Assembly (NCBI RefSeq): GCF_001522545.3
Contig: NC_031778.1
Location: forward strand, 21,289,411-21,353,410
From: Parus major
Taxonomy: Eukaryota > Chordata > Aves > Passeriformes > Paridae
Length of the DNA stretch: 64,000 bases
Direction: 5' to 3'
The notes under the pieces are model-generated. The model was not told the origin of the DNA, did not search any database, and saw nothing but the letters and a program-made list of their open reading frames with translations. This document shows positions 14,557 to 26,640 of the stretch, piece by piece. Position numbers and translations under genes: made by a program. Numbering within the stretch: the first letter of the stretch is position 1; every line of letters starts with the position of its first letter.

Positions 14557-14580
14557 CGTGTGGATTATTCCTTCCACACG
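14557..14580. repeat. Short perfect inverted repeat
   Basis: CGTGTGG at 14557-14563 is the exact reverse complement of CCACACG at 14574-14580, with a 10-bp loop. The next 60 bp continue with CACAC and GTGTG runs that could extend the pairing. It is likely a minor structural feature. Confidence 0.45.
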
Positions 14581-17500
14581 TCCACAATGCTCACACACCT
14601 ACCGGAGTACAACGTGTGTTTGTGCTTGTGTGGGGTATGTAGACATCCTTGAAATGAAGGGAAAAAATGCTGGCCTTTGCCTTTCAATTGCCTATCCAAA
14701 TGTGGCTAAAAGAGTATCTTATAGAAAATAACTTGATTGCGTGTTTCGACATCAAACGAAACTTGCAGCGGTGGCTGGAGGTCCCTGCAGCCATGTGGGC
14801 TCTAAAACCAAATAATATGAACCCTTTTCCACTAGAGAATGTGAATACAGCCTCATCATACCTCTATTTTCCCCTTTATTGTAGCCCACAGATTGCAGGG
14901 TGTTTTTGGAGGGGGGAATCAAAATAGTTTTTATATACATAGATGTTAGAGAAAGTTGGGATCTGTATGGACCTGTTGTCAACAAACAGTAGTCAGGATG
15001 AATTAAAATCAGAGCAGGTTATGACAGGAATTTTCACAGTAATTGTAACAGGTTTTCCAGTTCTTGACAATCAAAACTCATGAATTAAATGCGTTGGAAG
15101 CATGGAAGTTAGAGCACATGGATTTCTTTAGTTTTTTTTCAAGGTTTTGAGTTTCCTAAGGTAGCCTGGATGAGAATTTCAGGCCATCTTCTGTCATGGT
15201 GTAAGCTGCTGCTTCTAATAGTTAAAATCCTCCTATATTTGCATGACTCCAAGAGCTGAGGCTTAAAGAAAACCTCAAATTTTCAGTACAAATGCTAAAA
15301 TTGGATGAGCCAGTGGCACATCCCATTGTGCTATGAATATGGCATGGCTCATGAGCTTCCAGGGTGTTTTTGTTGTTGTCATTGGAGTACATTATGTATT
15401 CTGAGCTGGCTACCCAGGTAGTCAGATTCAAGATGTACCTATTCAATTGAAAAGAGAGTACAGACTTTGATGGTGAAGGATGACCTGTGGAGATGTGTCT
15501 CCAAAATGCCCTTCAGCGACAAATCTGGGAGGTTCCTGGTGCTGCATTCCTACAGCAGGGACTAAAGGGGAGGCACAGCCTTGCAACAGGCATCACTCTC
15601 CTTTGTAGCTGATAAAAAAAAAGGTGAAAACAATACATAAGTTTTTTTGATTATTTAAAAGTTGCAGCAGAAACTCATGCTCCTGCTTGCTTCCCCATTA
15701 CTTTACATAAAATTGTTATGCATTCTAAGTAGTAGCAGCCTGGGCCTCTTGACCTCACAAGAAGAGCTGTTACTATACATTTAACAAAAACAAGGTATTA
15801 TGTATTAGCCTACACATTTTGCAATAGCTCCAGCAATCTAGTAACTACAGTCCAATTTAAACCGTGCCTGGAGGCAACAAAAATTGCACAAAATGGCAGC
15901 TAATTTATAGAAGGGAGAGAGGAAATATTTGGGGGTCTATTCCTTCAAGCCATCTGATTCGTATTATTGACTCATTTAGAAAACAGAAAGTGAGCAGAGA
16001 CAAGTTTTTAAGGAGTTTGGTTTCACACAAATGACTTGCAATTGCAGCCCATTATTTTTATACCAAGACTTCATTAGTCATATCCCCGTCAAACCTGTGA
16101 GCAGTGTCAAATGTTTTCAGAAAACACACCAGGACAGGTATGGAACTCATCAGCCCGTGGCAAAGGTCGCTCTCATTAAGGAGTCAAAAATGAAAACTTT
16201 CAGTGTCTCTAACACATTGCACAGACGTTCCTGCCCCCACTTCTGAAACGTGGGGCCGAGTGAGCACCTCCTGCTCCCCAGACATTCAAATAAGATCAAG
16301 ATGACAGGGCAAGAAAATGAATAGGATTCTTAACTGGCTGTACTTTATAATATGGTACTGATTGGAAACAACCAGAAAGTTGTTTGCCATGTCTATAGTA
16401 CCATTTCCTGAGGTTAAACATAACATCTGAAACGAAGCAATTAAGTCTCCTTAAAGGGAAAAAAATAAAAAAGAAGAAAAAAAGAAAAAAATGGGGTGGG
16501 GGAAAGAAGGAGAAAAGAGGAGGACGTGGGTCTGCGTGGTGCTGACTCGGCATGCCAGCCATGCTCCGATGAGCAAAAGAAATGTCTGTGCAAACTTCTT
16601 CCCACCTGGGAGGTTGGAGGGGAGACAGGAGAGCTGTGACACCGGAGTTGTTCGGGGCTGGCTCTCAAGCTGTGCCGTGACAGATGTGTTTTGAGGAATT
16701 TTGAGGCGCGGAGATAAGAATAACAAAAAGCCATTCACTGAAGCACAGTTACATGGGCTTAGCACAAAGGGGTGAAGAGAAAATGTGTCAATACTCTCCT
16801 TATTTGTGGAAGGTTGGCCGTGTTTCTGCAGCACGCTGCACTCGGGTCTGGGGGCTGTTGCTAACAGCAGCAAGGGTTGCTGTCTTGGCCTTTAAAAGTT
16901 ATTCAGAGCGTCCTGGCAATGAAAGAGGATTCCTTTTAGCTGCTTCATTCTGGGACACAACAAAGTCCTTCTGATGTAGAAAGTGTTTGTCTTACAGAGG
17001 CTTTGCTTATTTAAAAATAGCGTCCATGGGGCTTTATGTAAGATGGCAGAAATACTTTTAGGAAGTTTTTTGTTTTTTAACTGCACAGCTCATGTAGATT
17101 TGGATTTGTTTGTTGTGCTCTGAACAGATCCTTGGGCAGCCAGGGATATGATCTCTGAAATGCCTTGGTCTTGGTTTTTTCAGTCTTCCCCAGTGGATTG
17201 CAACAGCCTTTGGTTATGGGTATAACCTTTGCTGCATTCCCTGTCAAATGGGGACAAGAAACCTGATTTCTATGGGTTAGTCAGTATTTGCAGCATTAAT
17301 CTGTGAAGAATCAAGTTCTGTAGTGATTACTTGAAAGAAATAGTTGAAGTTGCAGGTTATTTTGTATTTAGGAAGATGCAGGTATGGATAGTTTAATCAT
17401 TATTTAGAAATCTCAGTGTCTTATCCCATGCACCAGCATTTGTGCTGCATACTCATTCACACTTGATATATTTGCCTATCCTACTTGCTTGCCTGTCCAA

Positions 17501-18152
17501 GCCTATGCATGTGTGCTTGAAATGCTGAAGTGCTTAAATCCCCTCCAGCCTGACAGCTGGGGGCAGAGATCTTGGAAAAGCAGGGAAAATGCCAATGTTG
17601 TTGGGCAGGTTGTGACTGCCCTGCTCTCATGTGGCCTCCTGGCAGCTCATTTCTCCCAGTGGAGAGGTGGCTGAAACTGCAGGTGGTTTCTTGAACATGG
17701 AAAATGGAGGTGATGTGATACACAAAGAGGTTATAATTGTCTTTGGCCATCATTATTGGGGTGAGCGGACTCCCTGAGCTGGCTCCCATCTCCTTTGGTT
17801 GTGTGTAGTTCACTGGGAGGTCATGTGGAAGAGGAGGAAGGCCAAAACTTCTGGGTTCAATCATTCTACTTCTGTGGTCTAAGTCAAATCTGATTCTCAG
17901 TTGCTTGGCTCCCCTCACTGCAAAGCAAGATGAGTTTGCCCCACTTTGTGAGTGCTGGGAACTCTCCCGGGTAGAACTGCTGGTGAGCAGGGTGGCAGTC
18001 AGGGGTGAGCTGAGAAATGCCAATACTTGTCACTGATAAGCAACCCTTTGGCTAGACCCACTTAATAAAAAGAGATTTCTGACACTGTTACCTACCCTGG
18101 GCTCACACCACAGAGTTTTCCCCCCTTTCCCAAGCGCAAGACACATGGGGTT
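14581..18152. other. Non-coding unique sequence
   Basis: Apart from the purine tract listed separately, I recognise nothing here. The longest frame (180 codons, 17481-18023, - strand) has no domain, signal peptide or repeat pattern and is treated as a chance ORF. Confidence 0.55.
16453..16525. repeat. Purine-rich low-complexity tract
   Basis: About 73 bp on the + strand are almost entirely A and G: first A-rich with scattered G, then G-rich around 16491-16525, with a few T interruptions. Near-homopurine tracts can form triplex DNA under supercoiling. Here it is most simply a low-complexity repeat. Confidence 0.8.
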
Positions 18153-18370
18153 ATGAACCTCCTTCTGCTGAGCGAGCGTGTTTGTGTGCAGAGATCAGGC
18201 CTGGGCTTTGCTGGGGTGTCCGTGCCCTCACCTGCCAGCCCCCGGTCAGCCCCTGACCAGAGGCACATCCTGAGTGCCAGCCCTGTGATTGATGCACTTG
18301 GCCGAGAACTTCCCTCCTGCCCGCTCAGGAAACAGGAGGGCTGGGGAGATAGCGCTCGCCTTTCTTTCAC
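18153..18370. other. Weakly CpG-enriched GC-rich patch
   Basis: Roughly a dozen CpGs fall in about 220 bp, clustering near 18171-18178 and 18351-18360. Density is above the surrounding background but below that of the clear island at 46.9-47.6 kb. No exon or start signal is evident. Confidence 0.3.
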
Positions 18371-18589
18371 AGTCCCTGCTTCCGAACTCTAATCACCTTC
18401 TGCTGTGGGAAAAGAGATGAGATGCTGCCTAAAAAACAGATCATTGTCCGCCTCCTAGATTAATGCAGAGAAAGCAGTATTGTCTGCTGAATGGATAAAC
18501 CTTCCTCCTGTCACTCAAAACCTAAATTCAACGCTACTTCATTTCTAAGAGGCTTATCTTCCTTGAATAGACCCTTGCAGCTCAAGTAA

Positions 18590-18830
18590 GAGGCGATGTA
18601 ATGAAGCGTGTTTTTTTCTTAAGTGAGAAACCTGCTGCAAAGAAGGGGTGAAGCCTGTGCAGCTGTTCTAAAGGGCCTTTGCAGACTCTCGAAATACTTG
18701 TCATTTATCTGGTCTTGCCTGACAGCAAATGAGAGAAGATCAAGTTCAAAATCTGCCGGCGCGGCTTTCAGGGCTTCTTCATCTGTTAATTAAATAATGG
18801 TCATTAGCGCACAATGCCCCCCAGTGAGGG
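18590..18830. promoter_or_regulatory. Candidate conserved non-coding element
   Basis: This unique, repeat-free stretch contains the palindrome TTAATTAA at 18786-18793, followed by AATAATGG and TCATTAGCGC, a dense set of homeodomain-type cores. CpGs are retained near 18756-18761 and 18807-18808. This looks like a vertebrate developmental enhancer, but the call is pattern-based and untested. Confidence 0.25.
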
Positions 18831-19210
18831 CGGATATGATGCCGAGATGGAAATATGGGTTTGGGGGTTATGAATAAGCAGATGGTCCCCAGGAATTTTG
18901 CTGCTTTGACCCCCCCAGCGATGTCTCGGTATGTGGCTGGAGGAGCTGGCAGTGAAACAGGTGGCATCAGGCGGAAAAATAAATTCGTAGAAGCGTGCTG
19001 AAATCATTGTAGAATCCACTCCTTTTATGTGGGGCAGCGATTAATTCAGTGATTTCCCACAAACCAGCCTGTTTTTGGAAAATCACCCACACCACCGTTG
19101 CCACAAATAATGTCCTGTTTGCTTTCCTGGAGCCTGCTGTACTAAAGACTTACACTTTAAATGTATTTTGGGAAATGTACTCTCTAAGTTAAGATTGGTT
19201 GCTCAACATC

Positions 19211-19330
19211 AGAGGGCCAAATCCTGAGGTGTTTATTCAACTTCTCGGTCAAAACTTGCTCTGATATCAAAGAGCAGCTCTGAGAGTTGCTGAGATGGGA
19301 TGTGAAATCTGTCTCTGAATAACTACAGGT
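19211..19330 (+). repeat. Decayed MITE-like element with AGGGCCAAATCC terminus
   Basis: The left end, AGGGCCAAATCC at 19213-19224, matches the terminal motif AGGGYCARATCC found at two other loci in this window (57749-57828 and 58918-58992). The following bases, CTGAGGTGTTTATTCA and then GTCAAAAC, resemble the left arm of a palindromic sauropsid repeat as I recall it. The right arm is degraded and its boundary is approximate. Confidence 0.4.
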
Positions 19331-22039
19331 GAAACAGGAACTTATTGTAGATGTGAGAGGTTAGCTCTTATTTTTATGGTCAACATATGTTTAATTTTCA
19401 CATGTTTGAATTCAGATTTTACCTAAAAGCACTGATCTTGTGAATACTTCTTTCTTTCCTCACCAGTAGCATGACTTTTCCAGTCTCCCCATCACCGTGT
19501 GGACATCCAGTTTGTGCCTCTGCAGCTACAGTCCATGTCCTGAAAAATCCTTCCTTGGCCTTTTCAGACCCTGAGGTGGATGTGGTTTTATTTCAGCTGT
19601 GACCATGTGGGAGTTATGTAACACTGAGTTACCCAGGATTATATCTGATTTTTCCTGTGGGTTGCTGGTTTTCTTCCTGGGGTAATTGGATGGGACAAGA
19701 GAGGAGACCCAGCATGGTGCACACAGGGAGGGCAGTGCAGGCTTTGCATGTGCCAGAGCTAAATGTGCCTGAATGTCCAGTCTGGCTTGGACAGGAAAAT
19801 AAAAAGCTTTAATAAACTACTTGAGGAAGTTGCCTATTGGCAGGGTGGTGGTCAGCTTGGGGGGGTTTGGGAGGCCCCTGTGCTAAGCAGAAGCATAAAG
19901 CAGTTTAGACGGTGATTTAGAGGGGTTTTTGAGCAGTTTGGAGGAAAACTCAAAACTTGGAGTGCAGACCCTTGTCATGGGATGGAGCATTTCTAATGCT
20001 GGAATGGGTGCTCAAAATCCCACAGGGAAGCTGTTGTCCCCAGGATGGGTCCCTGGATGTCATGGCATGGCCTGGACCCATGTGGAGACCAAAAAAGTCA
20101 AGAAAAAGTGGGGAATGGCTGAGAAAAACATGAAATGTACAATAAATATGCTCATGCAACAAATCTGTGTTAAAGCAAACATTATGCTTGTGACAGAAAA
20201 CAATAAAAGTAAGGAAATTTGCAGTTAATGGTAAAACATACCATATGTCTACAAATGCCTAGGCTCACCAGGGCACCCCTGTAACTGCTTTCTTGATGTC
20301 AAGGCGTTGAAGGCCAGATGGCAGGTTTCACCCCAAATTACAGATTCTCAGACTGCTGCTACGTATTTTTGTCTTTGGTTGCCTTTTTCATCATGTCTGA
20401 CTTATTCTCACCATGAGCTGAATGTTTCTGAAATGTGCCTGACCTGCAGTTCTGCTTGGCCAAGGTTGTTTTTCAGGTACTTTGGAGTGGGAAAACCTTG
20501 CTGATAGTGCCCTGAGTAGATCAGTCAACACTGTTGGTAAATGTGCTGTAACACTAAAATATGGTACCTGGCCTGGTGGAGAAAAGGTTGACATCACAAA
20601 TCATAGGTTATTCCTCCAGCTCTACATCTGGAGATGCTCTTGACAAATCTAATGCTATATTTCTTGGATTAATAGGCATCAATAGCCAAATTCCCTGGAC
20701 TATGGAAAATGAACAAATGCTTTCATCTCTACTTTCATTACAGGGTTTTTTTATGGAGATGTTTTGGTAGTAGGTGCTGTTTAACTGTTTAGGGAGCTGG
20801 CTGGAGGCTTCGTGTGTGCAGACACTGACCTTTTGCAGATTTTTTTTGCCTTAGCTGATGTCTTCGTCAGTGAGGAGACACCTGCATCCGTGCAGCCCCG
20901 GCGACCAGAGCAGCACAGCACTTCAGTATTTCCCCTCCTTCACCAGCTGGATAGCACCCCTGATACAAAACCTGAGAAATGTGCCAAAAGCCTTCAAAGT
21001 TCAGGCCAGAGGTGTTTGTGCAAGATAAAAATGGGACAATATAGCATCCCAGGACAACTCATCTGTTTGCACATGACACTCGCTGTGGTCTCTGATTAGC
21101 TTGTTAGTGAGGAGGCAGGAAGAAGTGCAATCAAGTTTTTATGATTCATCATTTCTGTTCCCTGTTCAGGAGACAATGTCAGTGCTCTTTGCCAATCATA
21201 GAAGGTGGCTTTCGAGTGCCTTAGGGAGATGCTTTTTTTAAAGATGCTCTCTGTGTTTCTGAAGGCTGAGCCACATTTCTAAATAATAGGGAAGTCCTGG
21301 AGTTTGTTTTGTGTTGTGCTTTTTTTTTTTTTTCTAATTGTATCTGCTAACAATGCTTTTATGTTTGCTGCACGTAAGCTAAAAGAAAACATGCTGGCAG
21401 TTTGTCTGTAATCCTGTTTTCACTCAGAAGTATTTGTGCAGAAATAAATTAGAAAGGGTACCTGGAATATTTTCCACAATACAAAAGGCAAATGTAAGTT
21501 TTATTAAGTTGAAAAGGATACATTCTCTTTTCCTGACCTTGATTTTTTAGCTATATTCTCTATACCCTTGCTTTAGAAGTATTATTCTTCATCCCATCCA
21601 ATTACCATTTCTATCAGCTCTTCTGAAAGATTATGCTTTTTGGGTGTTCTTCTGTAGATGTCTTTCCAGTGGCTTCACTTGATGAATGTGACAAGTTTTG
21701 TGTTTTCTCCCTCCCCTCATTGAATTGAAAAGTTTTTTGATAAATACAGGCCAATAAGTGCCCAAAGGCAGTGTTTCAATGGCTGCTAAATCTTTCAAGG
21801 TTAGGACTTAACCTCCGTTCTCCCTAATTCAACTGCAACCTTCAGTCTGGAGCCAATCAAGAATATCAGATGATACTTAAACAATGAAGGATTTCTGATA
21901 TTCAGGTACAGCCTCTGTTCAATAGGATTGCAAATTCTTTGTGTGAAGAAAGTCGGTTTTGCTCTAAAGTACTGTCACAAAAAGTGAAATTACCATTTGC
22001 TTGGAATGATGCCATTCATCATTGTCAGAATACTAAGCA
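19331..22039. other. Non-coding unique sequence, nothing recognised
   Basis: A T-run of about 14 bp lies near 21320-21334. No repeat family, exon or RNA gene was recognised. The open frames are under 100 codons. Confidence 0.6.
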
Positions 22040-22230
22040 TTGTAAGTAGCTAGGCCTCTCCAAATTAATGCCTTGTTTTGCATCGGCTAAATTTCCCAAA
22101 TCCTCGAGGATGGGTCATACAAAACTCATCTCACTGTTTTAATTTATCAATCCAATATGAGTGCGGTGAAAGGGAGCTTCATTCGGTCTTAGCTCTTTTA
22201 TTTACAGTCTAATTCTAAAAGAAAAGGAAA
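22040..22230. promoter_or_regulatory. Candidate conserved non-coding element
   Basis: This repeat-free block contains AATTAATGCC, GCATCGGC, TCCTCGAGGA and a TTTAATTTATCAATCC stretch, with three or four retained CpGs in an AT-rich context. That texture is typical of conserved enhancers. There is no direct evidence of conservation. Confidence 0.22.
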
Positions 22231-25200
22231 TAAGATATGAAAATAAGTTGGAAAATAAGATAAATCTCTCAGTGAAATCACAAGATCTACTCAGTCCTGT
22301 AGCAAACCCTCTATAATTCATTTGTAGGTCAGCTCAAGGGATTAGCCATGACGTATTTGGAAATTCATTTATTTTTATTTTATTTTGCTGTTTCTTATGC
22401 ATAAGGGTAATGCTGTCCCCAAGGCTTTTCAGGTAGCCCTCAAATCTTGACAACATTTGCTGTCTCTAAGGCCTAAGCCAAAATTAATTTTCAAATAAAC
22501 AGCATAAAAATGTATGGAGTTGTATAAATTTGAATATAAAATGCATTTGTTTTGCTTGCTCCCATCCACACGTACATACTGTTGGCTCAGCCAAAAATCA
22601 TAACATGACATGGAAATTAACGGCCATATGTACATCATGAAAGTCAAAAAAGTTTCTTAGTTTATTAGAAACACTGTAGTGTGGGGTTTTTTCTTTCTTT
22701 TTTTTTTTCCCACCCACTTTCTCCCTGGTATGCTCTGCTGGGGAAGCACTGCATGTTAATTGTGCTTCTCTCTCTGGGTGCCTCTGAGCCCGTGGCTCTG
22801 CTCCTGGACCACTGGCTGCCTCCTGCCATCCCACTCGGGATTTTGAGGGTGTGACACCTCAAGCAGCATTGAGATGTTTTCAGTGCAAGTGAAATTAAAA
22901 GCCACTTGGTATCTCTTGCAGTTTGTTTTATCAGGGGAACAGTGGAAGTGAGAAGGGTGCTTGGGCAGCCTGCAGCAGCACAGGTTTGGAAGTGATTCTG
23001 GTCCTGCAAAGAACAGGGAATTGGACTGGAGGGCTGCAAACAAGGCTTGAAGCAAAATCCCCACCTTTGGGCTGAACAAAAATGAAAAACCCAACCAGCA
23101 GCCAGTGCTGAGGGATTGTAGAGAAACCATACAAACATTTTGCTGGTGTTTAAATATGATATGGATATAGTCAAGTCTTCCATCAGGCTCCAGTGCATCC
23201 CGGGGTGTGCCAGGAGTTGCTCCTGCCCCAGGAGCCTGTGGCACCTGCGGGATCAGCTCCTCTAAAAAGAACTCCGTGCTCTTAAATTAAAACAATGCCT
23301 CTTTTCGATCTCATTCCACAAGGGGGCTGTAGGCACGCTGGAAATTTAGCAGCTGGTAGGCTGGGGAGCACCTGGGAGAAAGGATGCCTGATCCCATGTG
23401 GAGGTGGCTGAGCATGGGCCAAATCCAAAGGGAGAAGATCCTTGAGTCAGAGCAGAGCCTATGCACGGCTTTTTCTGAAGGTGTGACCAGGTGTGACCAC
23501 AACAAAGTCAGCTGGGGATGGTGGAAAGCAGGAGGGAAAGCCTGCAGGGGTGAGTTGGGATGCAGAGCTGCATCATCACACTTCTGCTGCTCCTACCCCA
23601 AGGTTCTCCAAATTAATTGGGTTAAGTGAAATATCCTTTCAGTTGTGCTTAATTAAGAGAAACAGAGCTGGGTGAGATCTCACTGGTGCTTTGCCTGAAA
23701 CTTCCTATCTGGAGCAGCATCAGCTGACCAATAAATAGTTGGTTAATTATTAATTTGCTAAAGATTGTTTGGAAGGGTAGATCACCTTGAAATGTTGCTT
23801 TCTATTATCTTTCCCAGCCAGGCAATGAAAGATTTCAATTTAATGTAACATGACAAACTACAAACAAGTGTGTTTTAGGCTTTGGCAGGTGAGGACGCTG
23901 GGGTCTGAAGGGGTGCTGCCAGGGGCTGGTTTTCCACACCATGCCTACCCAGGATCAGGTGTCAGCCTCCTGCCTGGCATATTTGGGCTGTGTACAGATG
24001 CTCTGTTTAGTAAATAATTTATATCCTGGGTCCTCATGGAGTAACATTGGTACTGAGTGATCATGCACATTTCAGTATTTTGAAGCTTTTCTTTTCAGCG
24101 ATAGCAGCTCACCCTGCTGTGCACAGTACAGGGCCTTCTGTCCCAAAAGACATCAAAGTGTGCTCTATGGATTATTCTCCAACTTCATTTAACCCTCCAC
24201 TGAAATGCTGTTTTGCTGGACTTTGGGAGAAAGCACATGTGGGCATGTTCTCACCCTGCCTCTGCCTGCCCCGGGAGCGCTGCCCTTTCCCAGCCTGGAG
24301 CGTGTCCTTGACGTGGATGGTGCAGCTCAGACCTTCCCACCTGGCTCTTCCCAGCTGCTGTTTGCAGGAGTGAATTTTCCCTCCAGGCTGAGACAAAAAG
24401 CTGAGGCCAGTTGCTAAATGGATGTTGTTCTTCCCATCCAGCACGGAAGAGCTGCCCAGTGGCCCTGGCTGGGGAGCAGCTGTGGGCTCTCAGCCAAGCT
24501 TGGCCTTGGCTGGAAGTGAAGCATCTCCTTCAGCTTTTGGTCTCCTTCCAGAATCTCCTGGGGTTTGCTTGCCCTCCATCACCTGGCAGATTTTGCCAAC
24601 CAGGCTGCAAGAAATGCAGGGGGAGAATTGTTCACCAGAGCTCAGCCCTGGGTTAACTGGGAGTGGGAAGGGGAGCAGGGACAGCAGTGGGGAGCTGCTG
24701 CCACTCCTTGCAGGGATGTTCACTGGGACCTGCTCTTATCAGCCCAGATTTGCTTCCATGGTTGCAGGTCAGCAAGAAAGAACAGAGGGAGGGACAGCTT
24801 TACTTGCAAGTAAAAAAATAACTTTATAAAAACAGTGGCAGTCAACGTGAATACTGCCATAGAGCATGTCTTAAGACTGGAAGGCGGATTTTAAAAATTA
24901 ATAATCCCCACAGATATCAAAGATAAGGAGTTTGGTTTGTATGTGTTTCTAAAAGCGAAAAACATAGATAGAATCATTGAACCACTTGATATCACTTCTC
25001 TGTTTAGTGTATCTTTTTTTGACAAAAAATCATGGAGATTTTTTTTGTTTTTTTTCTTTTCTTTTTTTTTTTTTTGTTTTACATACTTGGAATCTCCTCA
25101 AGTCAAAATCCCAGAGGAACACAATGCCTTGCTCTTAATATACACCAAATACAAATTGCTTTTTAATTCGTAACACTTCCTAATTGCTATTTTAGGCAGT

Positions 25201-25933
25201 GTTTGTAGCACAGTAAAGTACAGTGCTTCTGCTTGAGAACATGTTCTTGACATGTGAACTGTGTGTCTCGCTGTCCTGAAACTCTGTCAAACCTGACACA
25301 TCAATAATATGTTTAGCCCTGTAAAAGTCTTTCCATTGTGCTCATCACCCTGTTATGGCAATTGGTTCTTAGGTGACTTTCATTCCTTGCCAAAGCGTAA
25401 AACACCCCATGATGCATGAAATGTGGGATTTGCATTCCCATTTGAAGCCTCAGATTCAAAAGTATGTTGGTGACTGGTTCCTCGAGGGCCTGTGTACGTC
25501 AGTGCAGGGTTCTGCAAGGCTTGGCAGAGTGCTCTGGGGGGCTGCTGGCATTGCTGATGGTGTGGAAGAGTGGAGAAACAGTGGATTTTAGTTGATCATA
25601 GGAGAAGGTGGAAATTCGTCTGCAAGTGTTTGCAGCAGCACCCGCTCTGCTTTAGCTAAGCAGGGCACATGGTTAAATTAGTTCTTCCCTCCTGGCTCCC
25701 TCCCTTTTGCACTCCTGGAGGGCAAAACCCTTTTCCTGTCTCCCTGCTGATGTGCCACTGAGGGGATGTGGCTTTGGCACTATTCCTGTGTCCCTGTGCT
25801 GAGGCTGGTACCTCCCCTGTGCTCCTGCTCTCCCTGGGCTAAGGCAGGGAGTCTCCTCTGCTGGCTTCAGAAAGGTGCATCATTTTCCCTCCTTTTCTCT
25901 AATTCCTCTGCAATCCTTTTACCCTGTGGTAAA
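22231..25933. other. Non-coding sequence; GC-richer 22.7-24.8 kb
   Basis: The 22.7-24.8 kb part is GC-richer, which explains the many overlapping open frames on both strands there (for example 177 codons at 22665-23198, -). None has a recognisable domain. A direct repeat of ten bases, GGTGTGACCA twice, lies at 23480-23499. A T-rich tract at 25039-25080 is listed separately. Confidence 0.55.
25039..25080. repeat. T-rich low-complexity tract
   Basis: 42 bp are nearly all T with a few G/C interruptions. The opposite strand reads as an interrupted poly-A run. No retroposed gene is recognisable beside it. Confidence 0.85.
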
Positions 25934-26003
25934 AGGTATAGGTATAGGTATTCATCTATACTTCATATAGATGAAGGGAAAAAGGTTCTGTAGTCCTATA
26001 CCT
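25934..26003. repeat. Nested inverted repeat (hairpin within hairpin)
   Basis: The inner hairpin has perfect 10-bp arms, TTCATCTATA at 25951-25960 and TATAGATGAA at 25966-25975, with a 5-bp loop. It is flanked by a hexamer run (GGTATA repeats, 25935-25950). AGGTATAGG at 25940-25948 is the reverse complement of CCTATACCT at 25995-26003, giving an outer 9-bp stem. No known family or RNA was recognised. Confidence 0.6.
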
Positions 26004-26389
26004 GTATTTTAAATAACTGCACACATTTCATTATATTGTTGGTAAGTGAAAAAGGTTTCAGGGTTTTGGCTAAATTCATTATTTAAATCTCCTACAGAAA
26101 GTTTTCTGTAAACTCTTCCTGTTTATACCAGGTGAGGATCTGTCTCCTTTTTTTTGCTTTCATTTTGGCACTGCTATTAAGCCTAAACTCCATTTGCTGC
26201 TTCTGCTAGGAAGAGCAGCAGGGGAAGGAAACTTTGAGCAAAACCTCCCAACTTCTACATTTATGAGAGTGATTTTAATAACTTTGGGTTACCCATGCTA
26301 ATCCTTTAACAAGAAGGGGGTTTGAGAACTGACCCAACCTCCTTTCCTTTCATTCGATCCCAAAACACCTGCAACTCTCAGCAGAGTAA
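26004..26389. other. Non-coding unique sequence, nothing recognised
   Basis: This is AT-rich unique sequence with a short T-run near 26149-26156. I see no exon, repeat family or RNA gene. Confidence 0.55.
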
Positions 26390-26640
26390 TCTATGAATCA
26401 CTGTGTCTGTCGTCTACTTATTGTCTTGTCTAGTGCACTCCACGGTGGAACTAATCAACAGCCCTGAATGAAGCATTGCTCCTGAGCTGAATTCCTTAAA
26501 GCTCCTGAAGTATTCAGCAAGGAGGAGAAATCTTTTAGTATGATTTGCTCCACATTCCAAATTCATTTATAGAAAGAGAATAGATGATTAACAACGGGTC
26601 GAGAGACACAGATTTAGCACTGCTTTGCCCTGACCTGCCC
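26390..26640. promoter_or_regulatory. Candidate conserved non-coding element
   Basis: The block is unique and repeat-free, with GAGTAATC, AACTAATCAAC and GATGATTAACAACGGGTCGAG, and retained CpGs in AT-rich surroundings. No open frame of note runs through it. The call rests on texture only. Confidence 0.22.

Noticed and set aside
17481..18023. 180-codon open frame on - strand
   Set aside because: No recognisable domain, no signal peptide, low-quality composition and no splice context. GC-richer sequence readily gives such frames by chance.
22665..23198. 177-codon open frame on - strand
   Set aside because: Three overlapping - strand frames are open together, which reflects composition rather than coding.
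23415..23426. TGGGCCAAATCC resembling the MITE-like terminus
   Set aside because: No inverted partner and no matching flank; likely chance.
23480..23499. Tandem GGTGTGACCA pair
   Set aside because: Two short copies only; no larger repeat or known binding array.
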